From assembly GCF_026210795.1 (NCBI RefSeq), contig NC_089448.1, positions 868,001 through 932,000 on the forward strand: a DNA stretch of 64,000 nt, read 5' to 3'. Source of the DNA: Rhizophagus irregularis (taxonomy: Eukaryota > Glomeromycota > Glomeromycetes > Glomerales > Glomeraceae). The first letter of the stretch is position 1; each line of letters opens with the position of its first letter. Positions 54,235 through 64,000 of this stretch are shown piece after piece. Below the pieces are notes generated by a model. It made no database searches. It saw only the letters and a list, made by a program, of their open reading frames with translations, and was not told the DNA's origin. The position numbers were made by a program, and so were the translations under genes.

Positions 54235-55331
54235 CAAGGTGCATTTTCTTGAGCATAAAACAGACCATGCCGAGAGAGTTAGATTTTTTCCTTGGGTCGA
54301 GGAGGACCCATTCCTGAGTAAGAGTTCATGCAGTGAGTTCTACTGTTGTGTACGCTTCGTGTCCCTTCAGTGTCTCTATTGATGAGATTGTACCCTTTCG
54401 TCTCTGACGACTAAATGGTAGCATAAGAAACTTCGCTCTTTGTGGTTTGTTGATTCGGCACATAATCTTCTTTATCAATCGAAAACTATGATATACCAAT
54501 GCCGACCACTTATCATGCACACACAGAGCGCTCCATAACAATTTACAATTGATTGTGTAATATACTTGAATGCGGATTAGTCGCAAAATACTTCCGCAGG
54601 AAAGGGATTTTATATGTCCATTAACTATAATTTTGTACCGTAACTACCATTGAGTGCGTTGCTTCAAAGTCAGTGAAACTAAGTATACTATGTTAGGTAA
54701 GAAAGGGTAACTTTCAAAGGTTACAAACTAATGCTTATAATTTCGCAACCGCTCTATTTCGGTGAAAGGTTGTAGCTGAACCTGTCATGAACTTCAGCTA
54801 GCGAATTTTCACGGTAACGATACATGATACTCGATGGTACAGTCCCTGGAGGATTCCCTTCAGGCATAGCCAATCACGGGATATTTCTTATCACTAAACT
54901 AATAACAGTGGCTCGGTATCCCGACCAGTGTGTATTTATAGTGCACGAATAGTAGACAAAGCCTGGCGAACATTTACTTGGAAATGTACACAAGAAACAT
55001 AATTACTGTACCACATTGCCTAACACCTTTGCAGAGGAAGTTCCCTTTGAGAAAGCCCAGATTTTTTTCGTAGACCTGAATTAAGTATTACCATAAATGG
55101 TCTACAGTTATTGATTACTTTAGTAACTGGTAGCGCATACAAAAAATAGGTGGTCTTAGGGATAAGTTCCCAATGATAAAGAAAGTGGATTTTTTCGTAT
55201 ACGATCCGATTGTCTTCCAGACTTTGTCTATTATTTATCAATAGATAACTTGTGTATTATCGTACTGGTCACATACAGCAGTCGACTATTGGTTGAAACA
55301 ATCATTCATATGTCTATACTAAGCCCGCAAA
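54235..55331. other. No gene seen
   Basis: Unclassified sequence with a few modules (GTAACGATACATGATAC near 54813, CACCTTTGCAGAGGAAG near 55025). The frames present are short and have no protein features. Confidence 0.5.
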
Positions 55332-55544
55332 TCAATGAAAATCTTTGTTCTTCACGCCTAAATGCTTTTGTAGACTGGCCATAACCGTAACAGGATATAA
55401 TTTTATTGTATGAACATGTAAGTGATCTTTGGTAGTACACAGTGTTATAATCATTGTAGACTTCATTCCAGTGCAAGTGACAATACTTAATTCGCCATTG
55501 CTAATATAATATTTATTCTCTTGTTTATCGTAAACAGTGGTCAT
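55332..55544 (-). CDS. Possible small unknown protein
   Basis: 70 codons from an ATG at 55544 (MTTVYDKQENKYYISNGELS) to a TGA at 55332. It is not built from the dispersed repeats and has alternating hydrophobic and polar residues (IVTCTGMKSTMIITLCTTKD), which suggests a small beta-rich fold. There is no motif I recognise. Length alone does not prove coding. Confidence 0.3.
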   Translation of the reverse strand: MTTVYDKQENKYYISNGELSIVTCTGMKSTMIITLCTTKDHLHVHTIKLYPVTVMASLQKHLGVKNKDFH

Positions 55545-57415
55545 TGTCTCGGGTCATACAAATATTTCAGTCGGGACTGTTCAAAGAACAAAATATGCTG
55601 TATGAAGTTTACCGTTATACTATACACCGTGAATAAAGTCAACAGACTGTGAAACTTTTTTCGAAAAAATGTTTCCTCGGGAAATGATAGAGTCGTATGA
55701 TTTATTTGGTGTGATATCATCTAGTATAACATTGTGCAATACACGAGTAATAAACTTCATACAGTAAAAGATGGCGCAGTTGGAATCATATGCAATGCAC
55801 GTGACACTCTGAACAAATGTTAAGAGTGTCATGTGAGACTACGTATGTCAATGATTCACGTGATGCTCGAAGTAAGAAAGATAGATACCTTACATACAAA
55901 TTTTGAAGATTACGAAGCTAGAATTTAGTTAAAAACAACATTAACATTTGAAAGCTTTGCACCTGGCAAGTGAGGTTCCATACATATCTTAAAATGTTTG
56001 TAAGATAAGGACGATCATTATCAGGAGCTTCGAGTTTCGTCTACTATTGGTCTATTATTTTATTGTTGATTGCTATCGATAACGATTATTATTTAATCAG
56101 TCCATCTTTTTCAAAGGGATCCCCAGTTCTACTTCGTACCCAAAGGATAGATTTATCCAGGAGATGAGACACTCATGCATCTGCTTTGTAAGCTTTACCT
56201 AATACGATTTCTACAATTCTATGTGTAATTATACAATCGAAGTACGTGAGGATTCACGGAGAGTAGTAATATCAAATCAAATGTGGCTTGTTCATGTTGC
56301 GGTGGACTTTTCTTGTATACGGACTGTTCTACTTCGTACCCATAGGAGCAGATCTCCTATAACCTCTCGAATTAGTCCGTAGGACCTTCAAAGAAGTAAA
56401 ACATTTGGTTTTATGGGTAGGTTTTCGTTTTTCTAAAGAGTTCAGTCGCACATGGTATTGTACTAGCAAGCGTCCTATCAAAGCAGCAAAAAGAAACGAA
56501 AACAGCGAATTCAAAGAGGATTAGTAGCAATCTTTGTGGAATTGTAATCATTGCGAGGTGTATTCACCATATATTAATACTTTGTGATATTCGTTTTCGA
56601 TCTCATTTGCGTGCATACTCATTTGTTATTTTGGAATAGATATCTTTTCTAGTAAGTATGGATGTCATTTGGCTTAACTGCTAACTAGGGAATATGTTAA
56701 AAAAATGAAGTAGTGAGAATACGGAACGGACATTGAATGACAATGTGGTCATTGAATAATAGAGTAAGTGAGAATATTCTTATCGAACAAAAATGGATGA
56801 CAAATCGGGACCATTAATACATTTGTAGTGTTATATGCATGCAGACTACTAGTAAGTTCCACTTCATAACTTATCCATAGCAATTACACCATCATGGCAA
56901 TTCAATCCACCATGAACAATTATGTCAACAGATGTATGAGTTACCCCAAAAGCGTCTAAATTTGCGAAGTAACACATATCTTAAAACCTTTAAAGAGCGC
57001 ACCCTATGGGCCTATGAACGTAGGTTCCTACCTGAAAGGTACGAAGTAGAACCTCCTCCTCCACTTCCGAAGGAAGGTCTGAAGACTAATTTCACTCCAT
57101 TTTTTTGTCGACATTAGTCTATTATTCATCTACATAATTGATAATGTTTGTGCATAGTAAAAAATTGTTCACCATATTAAGAGCACAATGCGAAGCAATG
57201 CCCTGAGCGTCTTACCGCTCAACCACGCTGTTAACAGAGGAGGTTCTACTTCGTACCTTTCAGGTAGGAACCTAGGTTCATAGGGTATTTCCTAAGACCT
57301 TTGAAGTAAGTACTAGAAACGTATTCTAGGGCAAGACGGTCAGTTTCTAGGGAGATGGCTCGAAGAGTACTTCTTTGAAGGTCCCAATAGACTAATCGCT
57401 AAGGTTTATATGAGG
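55545..57415. repeat. Gene-free repeat mosaic
   Basis: It holds the clearest hairpin module (55798-55835: CACGTGACACTCTGAAC, loop, then AGAGTGTCATGTG), CTACTTCGTACCC modules (56128 and 56328), GAAAGGTACGAAGTAGAACC (57030) and its inverse (57242), and an inverted GTTGAGCGG-type unit (57207-57229). No gene is supported. Confidence 0.55.
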
Positions 57416-60400
57416 TCACAAATAGCTCTCTAGGTTACTTATACTATTGAATACAGTAGCTATCATCGCAGAGTGTTCATATGCTCGTCCGGGGACAAAA
57501 ATAAGGGAATTCTTGTTTTCTCGTAACAACGGTTCCAGCACCTTCCATGTAGCTTCTATTAACGTATCATCTGTTTGTTTTTCCCCTTTTTTCGAGCCTG
57601 AGTTTGCATTCCAGTACAAATAGTATTCTTTAATATCAATACACTCATAATCACTCAAGTGGACACAAATTAAGTCGTAGTTTGTTGGGCCCCAGAAAAG
57701 TAAAGTGCCTAACGGTGCAACGGTTTTGATCCATTCATGGAGACTAGTAATCGTCTGCGTAAAGGAGGTAGCGAGCCTACTACGGTCCAGAATGCGTAGC
57801 CCAGAAAACTCTTCCCTGTCTTCAACTACACCGTCCAATGTTTTGTGGAACACAGAGTAAATGTTATTGGTGCCCGGTGCAAAAACAATGCCTCCGATTT
57901 CTACAGGAAACTCATTATCAGCGTCGTGTAGTACCAGTACATCTACTGCAACATATGCGGGACTTTTGGGGCGGTGGACTAAACGATTATTTCGAATGCT
58001 CAATATTGCGGCAGTAGAGGATTTCAGTGCGATGAGAGCCCTAGCAACGTCATTCACATAAGCATTAGATGACGGAGAGACCTGTAAGAACCACTGTCTA
58101 CCATCTCTCGTATTCAAGAGTGTCCCGTTGTGGCTGCCAATCATAGCAGAATAAATAGCAGTCTGATTCAGATGGCTAAATAAGTGGGACCCGTGCTTCA
58201 TTTCGATAAAACGAAGAGCACGGCCATAGTGGTTAACGACAGAAAAATCTAAGGTTCCGGTAACCTTGCCTACGCTGCGTGCAGAACGGTGGGGGTTATC
58301 TCCATAATGACAATCTTTTGGTACTCGAGTTCTTGTGCGCCAAGAATAGCACGAATAGTCTGTGTAGTCTGTGCCAGCTGCAAAACAGAAGGGGTAAACG
58401 ATTTTAGCCGAGAAGAGACAGTCCACTGTGTCCCAGCAGAAATGCTAAATTCCAGCTGAGCAAAGTTATATTCGGGCTGAATATTGAACGAAGATACAAA
58501 TTTACTGATACGCTGTGAGTTCCACTGCATCCATGGTTGTAGAACGGCATAGTACTCTCCGGCACGTAACTGGTATATCCCTGGTTTACAGTGCTGGAGA
58601 CTGCTACGGGAGGTGCTTAGGGAGATTTTCAGTGATTTCCACTGGATGCCGAGGGATTTTGCGACAAGCGCTTCTACAAAGCATCCCACGAAATCAGAGT
58701 CATTGTGAACAGGAATATCTATTATGGGTGCACTGGTTTGTTCTTCTGACACTGTAAACAGGTGGCTCCATGCCCCTAGACTAGCTGGGTCCTCTTTCAC
58801 CCCAAATATGCTCTGCACGGGTACGCTCATCAACCATACTCTGGGTGGGATAAATCGCCCGCATACTATTTCTCTCGGGATGGTGTTAAATAATGGAAAG
58901 GGTTGCGTCTCCCCCTGGAATATGATCAGGAGGTCACTTTTGGCACGGGAAATAGCGACATACAACAGTTTTAGGAGGCATTCCTTGGTGATTCCGCCAG
59001 TATAATAGTGGGCATTAGGTCGCAGTACTACCACACATTCTCGTTCTGTTCCTTTGAACATATACGAGGTACCTATCACATACGCATTAGGATCCATGTC
59101 GGCAGTAGTGCTCGACTGAATCTCTTCTCTATCAAAGATTTCTATTTTGGCTTCCGGATTTTTCCTATGGAGTCCTTCTCGAAGAGCAGTGATTACCTCT
59201 CGCATTTTGAATTTCTTAATCGTCACTGGTCCGATGGCATATGCGTCTCCAGGGGAATAATTACTCATTCGTTCTGCAACACTAAAGCCCTCCTCTGTAT
59301 GGATTTCGCTGGCTCCTACTATGTGGATCTCTCCACCCCCCTCCCTAGTGGGAATCTGGTGCAGAAGGTTAAGTCCGGGGAAGAATGTGTCATTGAACCA
59401 GTTCAAAAGCTTCACTATATTTTTTCGGGAACGATGGTTGTATCGTAAGTATATCTTTTCACGGGGACCAATCTCCGCCCACAAATGCGAGAACCATGTG
59501 GCTCCTGGGTACAACTCCTGCCGTGGGTCTCCGGCAATTATCCAATGCCTCGCCCGGATTTGTTTGATAAGGGCCTCGTGCAGAATAGTAACATCCTGTG
59601 CCTCATCTATTAACACCCAGTCCCACATGTCAGAATTGCATGCCTTTTCCCTAATTGCGGTTTCCATTGCGATACGGTGATTGTTCCGGAGATTTTTTTG
59701 TTCTCGTGACCAGAAGGCGTATTTATCAAAAGTTACTACGAACAATCCTTTGCGGTGGGACAAGTCTCTGTGGTCGCCATGTGCCACGTTCCCTATAAAA
59801 AATTTTTATTCGGCACACTCCGATTTTTTTCCGAATATTTTGAAATGTCCCGAATATTACTGAAAATATTCCGATTATGTTGCGAATGTTGTTTTAGTTA
59901 AATTTTAGGAATTTAACATAACTGAATATTTCTAGAAATATTCCGAAAATAATCCAGTTTTATATTTAAATTGAATATACTCCGGAAAAGCAATTTCATG
60001 TAGATCACTTAATAAATTATAGTAACTATTAAACAAGTAAGTGGACGCGTTTAAAAACATATATATAAGTATAAAAAACGCGTTTTAATTTAAGTCAAAA
60101 AAAAAAATAAGCTCGCAATAAATGATTTTGCTTTTTAGAACTTGATTCTTATCATTTTTTTTTAATATTACTATTACAATAATACTTATAAAATATTCAA
60201 AAAAATAAATATTGACATATTAACGGTAAATATAAAATAATAACAATGCAATAAGTAATATTATTTGAGTAGTAGTTCAAGGATAAAAATTTAATGAGCT
60301 TTTTAAATATTCTGAATTTACACATAAAATTACTTTTATTTGTAGATTATAGGTGATAACATGGATAAAAATAACAATAATAATTCAAATGGTATAACCA

Positions 60401-62094
60401 ATTTAGAATCCACTCCAAGTATAACTTTATTATTTCAGCTACTAGCGAATCCAAAAGTTCTGCTATCCAACAAACTCCTCCTGCACCAACTCCAACGCCT
60501 ATTTCTACTGTTATACTTTCAAATACTCCTACAAGAATTATTAACACATCGGTAATTAAATACAAAAATGTTTCAAAAATAATATTAGTGATATTAATAA
60601 TAATTGTTAGTTTCCACATGATTCAGTATACAAAATCTATTACAAAAGAAGAATGTATGGAAACAACGGAAAAAAATGAACAACCAAAAGAGGACTGGGA
60701 AGATTTTCTCCATTTATCATATGTTACATATTGGACTTATCAGGCAAGTATAATTTTACAATTTTATAAATTTAACAATATGTTCTAACAAAGAATTTGT
60801 AAATTGCAGAAATTGCAGAGAAACTTCGGTAAAATTCAAAATGTTATTAATAATTTAAGTTATATGTTTATATCTTCCATATTCTTAAACTTAATTAACT
60901 TTTCTAAACTATTATTTAGTTTAAAAATGATTTCCAACATTTTCTGTTTCAGTGGGAGACTTTATTTTGCAAAAATGGCTGTAGATATTGTTGGAAATTG
61001 GGTAATATTTAGTTTGTTATTATTATGTATAATTTTAACCTGATATTAATATAAATTTTATAGCTGAGACTGAACGTAAGAAAAAGTTAAATAAACTCAT
61101 TAAAAGGTATGATCACCTCCCAACGAAAATGTATCACTCCCCCTTATCCAAAACTCAAGAAAACAAGTCCAAATTCACAAACACCAAATCATTATCAAGT
61201 ATTGATATTAATGTCCAATTGTCCTCACCTGAAGTTATTAAGAAATCTACATCAACTCCTTCTAAAACAATTATTGAAGCATCTTCAATTACTGAAATAA
61301 CGAACTGGTGTTCACAAATACAAGAGGATTCGAGAAATTCTGGTATATTTATAATTTTTGTTAGTGTTTACAATATTTATAATATTACAATTTATAATTT
61401 GATAAATATAAGAAGCAATAAAAGTTTTTAACTAGAATAACGAAATCAAGTTCAACAAAAGAAAAAAAACAGCTAATAACCGAATTACTACTTGAAAAAA
61501 TCGTAAGAAAGCTAAAAAATAGAATAAGTACTTTCAGATAATAGCTGGAAAATATGAATAAAAAGAACCGTAAATCTGTAATATTCAATAAATTTTTCTG
61601 GATACTTTCAGATAATATATATTGTAAAATATCTGATAATATTCCGTTTACATTCATAAAATTTACTGAGCAATTTCGGGTAAAATCTGTAATTATCATT
61701 CCGAAAAATGATCACTTTCCGTAGTAAAATCGGATAATAAAAATTGGAAAATTTTCAGAATACATAAACCAGATAAAAATCGGAATACATCCAAAAAAAA
61801 TTTTTTATAGGGGTTGAATGTGCCCAGGCGAGTCTTAAAATTCTTTACTGCGTTGTTGTTAAACATCAGTACTAAAATACGGTCAACTTTCGTCGAAATA
61901 GCTGCAGTAAAGGCACACAGTGTGGTGGTCTTCCCTCCTCCCGGACCAGCAGATACTATTATTCGTTGCTCTGTCCACCGCTGGAACAAAACTCGTTAAT
62001 CGTCATCTGGATGAAAATTTGGAGGAAAGTCTAGGACCTGTTCGTCGGCACTGTTATCTTGTGTGGGCATATTTGGTTGCCTAAGGCTCGCCAT
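57416..62094 (-). pseudogene. SF1 (UvrD-like) helicase with RecB-like nuclease, broken by a stop, an insertion and a frameshift
   Basis: The start is an ATG at 62094 (MASLRQPNMPTQ). After 32 codons there is an in-frame TAA (61996-61998). The frame then continues with Walker A SAGPGGGKTTTL and is cut at 61813 by a 2,022-bp element. It resumes at 59787 with VTFDKYAFW, the DEAQD Walker B (VLIDEAQD), GDPRQELYPG, LRYNHRSRKNI, MFKGTERECVVV and YVAISRAKSDLLI, all SF1 motifs in order. A frameshift at about 58270-58290 leads to the nuclease: GTLDF..., FIEMKHG (ExK) and QTAIYSAM, the PD-(D/E)XK pattern of RecB/AddB. The last 170 residues (VAVDVLVLHDADNEFPVEIG, then LLFWGPTNYDL and HSAMIATVF) look like a degenerate DEDD-type exonuclease fold, which is tentative. 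The original protein was about 880 residues, for DNA repair or replication. The end is TGA at 57416. Confidence 0.85.
59791..61812. mobile_element. 2.0-kb element with CCCTATAAAAAATTTTT ends and 3-bp GTT duplication
   Basis: The ends are CCCTATAAAAAATTTTT and, inverted, the same 17 bases, flanked by GTT at 59788-59790 and 61813-61815. It interrupts the helicase gene exactly. Removing it with one GTT restores the helicase frame, so the boundaries are certain. The subterminal regions hold CCGATTTTT and CCGAATATT units in both orientations. The inside is very AT-rich and has only short ORFs (60361-60555, 60588-60788, 61129-61431). One of them has a hydrophobic stretch (IILVILIIIVSFHMIQ), and none resembles a known transposase. 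It is probably non-autonomous. I cannot assign a superfamily. Confidence 0.88.
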
Positions 62095-62881
62095 TTCCTA
62101 TTAACTATTACTTGAAAATATATTGTTTGAATTTATCAGACCTACCGTACACTGCTTACATCCTTGAAGCTATAACACTACATTCCTAAAGAGCAACTGG
62201 GCGGGTATTCGGCTCTGTTGACTATTGGTCACTATTTTTTCCTATACAAGTTATATGTCCAACCAGTGTGTACGCCCTTAAACGCAGGCGCTGGAGGAGA
62301 CCAGGTTTGCACTCGTTTTGTATTGCGCAGTTGTGCATTCATATTACCATCTACGCCACCGCCTAACAAAGACACAAGAATGTCCTGACGTATGACACAA
62401 TAATATGTAAGGGTCTGTGAAGTTTCCCAAGGAGCAAATTGCTTCGTAATACCATGACCGTGACCTTTGCAATGTGCTCATTATGGAACTGGCGAACCAT
62501 TTTTCACATGTGCCCTTCAAACATCGAAGAGATATTCACGTAAAAAATAAATATTTGCCGGAAGATACTTACTGTTTATAAGCCTTCTCAGAATCGTATA
62601 ATGAATCAGATTATTCTTGTATGGGCAAATACCCCCTCTTAATGTTATTTCGTCAATGGTATGAAGTAAATTGATCCACAGATTCTTTATTACTGTGCAG
62701 TGGCACCGTAAATTTTTTGTAACAGACTAAAGTACTAGTAGGACACCCTTATGTGACTAAAGCCACAGTTTCTAAGACTGCTTTTTGTTTTACACCTTTC
62801 TGGATAAAACAGGTCTATGTATATTGCTTAGCAAATTCGGGATTTTGGCATTAGGAGCTACCCATGGGACTAGTTATATTA
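62095..62881. other. Spacer between helicase-nuclease and RPB5
   Basis: No gene is seen. It contains neither clear dispersed repeats nor an ORF of interest. Promoter elements of the helicase gene should lie in the part next to 62094. Confidence 0.5.
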
Positions 62882-63610
62882 CTAAACGAACGCCCCCTTT
62901 ATTATTTTCCTATACGCTATGGCATGTCCCGTCGTGAAAGAATTGCGTTTAATGGCGACATATTCCCCTACTCTCCCTCCTAGCCAAACTATTGCTGGGT
63001 CTCTAAGCTCAATCTGTCCAATTTGGTACGAATAAACATTCTTGTCAGCTAACTTGATTGGTTTCACTACTTTTTCCGTCTCTTCCTTTGAAAGGATCCG
63101 GTGCTTTGGAACATATAAGTTTTCAGGGACTACCACTATGAAAGGATCATACGTGTATGCATTATAAAACGTCCCCCCCTCCAAGTCCGTTTCTTTTGCA
63201 CTAATGGACTGATAATGGAGAATAGTACTCCTGTAATGTGTTTTTCGTAGGGTATCTTCGGGGGCAATGATTATCATTTCGTCTAGCCTATTATCTTTCG
63301 TTGCTGGTTCGCTGTGAATACTTTTCAACAGTTTCTTTAGCTCTGTTATCGTTTTTGCGTGTCTGCTATTCGCACCAAGTACTATAAAAACTGCCCAGTC
63401 CCGTTTTCCCCGTGGCTGATTCTGGAGTGCATCTATTCGCACGTAACCGTTAGCTCGTATATCGCTATAAATTCTATGTTTATCCATTGTAGGTGGGGTT
63501 TCATTTGGGCTTAGGCTTCGAGCAACTCTAGTCATCCCCCTATATTTTAGGAATGAGTTTACGATGTTTGTCACTACTATAGTTTCTACAGTTTGAATTG
63601 TCCCCGGCAT
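62882..63610 (-). CDS. RNA polymerase subunit RPB5-like (NCLDV type)
   Basis: 242 residues from the ATG at 63610 (MPGTIQTVETIVVT); the frame is open six codons further upstream but only with a TTG. The C-terminal assembly domain is unmistakable: VVVPENLYVPKHRILSKEET, then the RDPAIVWLGGRVGEYVAIKR segment and TTGHAIAYRKI, matching the HxLVPxH..L..EE, DPVARY.G.KRGQVVKI and GRY..YR order of RPB5/RpoH. The N-terminal 140 residues fit the eukaryotic-type jaw domain (DWAVFIVLGANSRHAKTITE, MIIIAPEDTL). ASFV D205R is the homologue in asfarviruses, which bring their own multi-subunit polymerase. The domain scaffolds the clamp side of the polymerase. There is no lesion. It ends with TAG immediately after the family's usual C-terminus. 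Cellular RPB5 is an alternative but differs more in sequence. Confidence 0.88.
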   Translation of the reverse strand: MPGTIQTVETIVVTNIVNSFLKYRGMTRVARSLSPNETPPTMDKHRIYSDIRANGYVRIDALQNQPRGKRDWAVFIVLGANSRHAKTITELKKLLKSIHSEPATKDNRLDEMIIIAPEDTLRKTHYRSTILHYQSISAKETDLEGGTFYNAYTYDPFIVVVPENLYVPKHRILSKEETEKVVKPIKLADKNVYSYQIGQIELRDPAIVWLGGRVGEYVAIKRNSFTTGHAIAYRKIIKGAFV

Positions 63611-64000
63611 TGTGCATATTCTCTTCAACCATTAATTCAATATTGCTAAATTACGGATAATATTCTGAAAACTGTTTCTATTTTATAATGCCTATTTCAA
63701 TCAAAGGGACTATCGCTAACGAAGGGACAAACCAACGACTATAACAGTCCGTTAATCTCGTTCCATTGACAGAAGAGTGGTTCTGTAATTTCTTTTGAGG
63801 GCTTCGAAGAGTAACGGGGAACATCGTAAACAAGTTTTTTGTTTAGTGCAGTTGCTAACGTTCCTTCTCGTTCTTTTCATTAGCACACATTTTGCATAGA
63901 TTGAACATCGGAATTGAAATAAAAGCTATTTTTATCACAAGATATTTTTTAATGTAAAAAGTATCACATGAATGATCAGATCCGCTACATAAAATTCAAT
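63611..64000. other. Upstream region of the RPB5-like gene
   Basis: No gene is seen. The stretch is AT-rich and includes AATTAATGGTTGAAGAG just before the RPB5 ATG on the minus strand. Confidence 0.45.

Noticed and set aside
58515-59680. Plus-strand ORFs opposite the helicase
   Set aside because: They are antisense shadows of a gene whose minus-strand frame carries all SF1 motifs in order.
1987-61998. Alternative genetic code in which UAA and UAG mean glutamine
   Set aside because: RPB5 ends with TAG exactly at the usual C-terminus and is followed by a run of further TAA and TAG codons. TGA stops also occur in frame (1987, 13941) where Arg would fit. C-to-T decay explains all cases with the standard code.
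1-64000. Functional tRNA or rRNA genes
   Set aside because: No complete cloverleaf or rRNA segment was recognised; the only hint is the A-box-like module, which lacks a regular B box.

Overview
The window looks like nuclear DNA of an arbuscular mycorrhizal fungus (Glomeromycotina, most like Rhizophagus) that carries an old, decaying insertion of a nucleocytoplasmic large DNA virus (NCLDV) related to asfarviruses. The fungal signs are an AT-rich Ty3-type LTR retrotransposon, an intron-containing hAT transposon, an rve integrase, a tyrosine-recombinase-like fragment and a SAM-domain gene, all in styles I recognise from Rhizophagus. The viral signs are a primase fused to an origin-binding-protein-like helicase (similar in length to ASFV F1055L), a D10/g5R-like Nudix decapping enzyme, an RPB5-like RNA polymerase subunit, and an SF1 helicase with a RecB-like nuclease. 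A large endogenous NCLDV region has been reported in Rhizophagus irregularis. I believe this window is of that kind, but I cannot run a search to prove it.

Layout. 1-4.4 kb: repeat mosaic and a broken recombinase-like gene. 4.4-7.7 kb: broken primase-helicase (minus strand). 7.7-16.2 kb: repeat mosaic, an integrase gene split by a 163-bp MITE, a broken Gly-rich ORF, a broken unknown gene and a palindromic MITE. 16.2-28.9 kb: a young, apparently intact LTR retrotransposon (minus strand) that splits a small gene. 28.9-34.1 kb: an unknown gene with one in-frame stop, then a complete hAT element. 34.1-43.6 kb: almost gene-free repeats, including a 139-bp tandem array, a retroposed fragment and several MITEs. 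43.6-55.6 kb: scattered small genes, including a tandem-repeat Cys-rich protein, a SAM-domain gene, an NCLDV-like coiled-coil gene and the intact Nudix gene. 57.4-63.6 kb: the helicase-nuclease pseudogene, split by a 2.0-kb element, and the intact RPB5 gene.

The viral genes fit together as parts of a cytoplasmic virus's replication (primase-helicase, helicase-nuclease), transcription (RPB5) and mRNA turnover (Nudix). The two large replication genes carry stops, frameshifts or insertions, while RPB5 and Nudix remain open. The in-frame stops identified in continuous reading frames can all be explained as C-to-T changes of Gln or Arg codons.

The most unusual system is the retrotransposon. Its RT-RNase H ORF carries a C-terminal thymidylate-kinase-like P-loop domain, its Gag and protease are joined in frame across a UGA-CUA stop (the known leaky-stop context), and its Gag has a 765-residue N-terminal extension with Cys4 modules. 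The intergenic DNA is a mosaic of short recurring modules (hairpins, GGTAACGAT motifs, A-box-like units) that known element classes do not explain.
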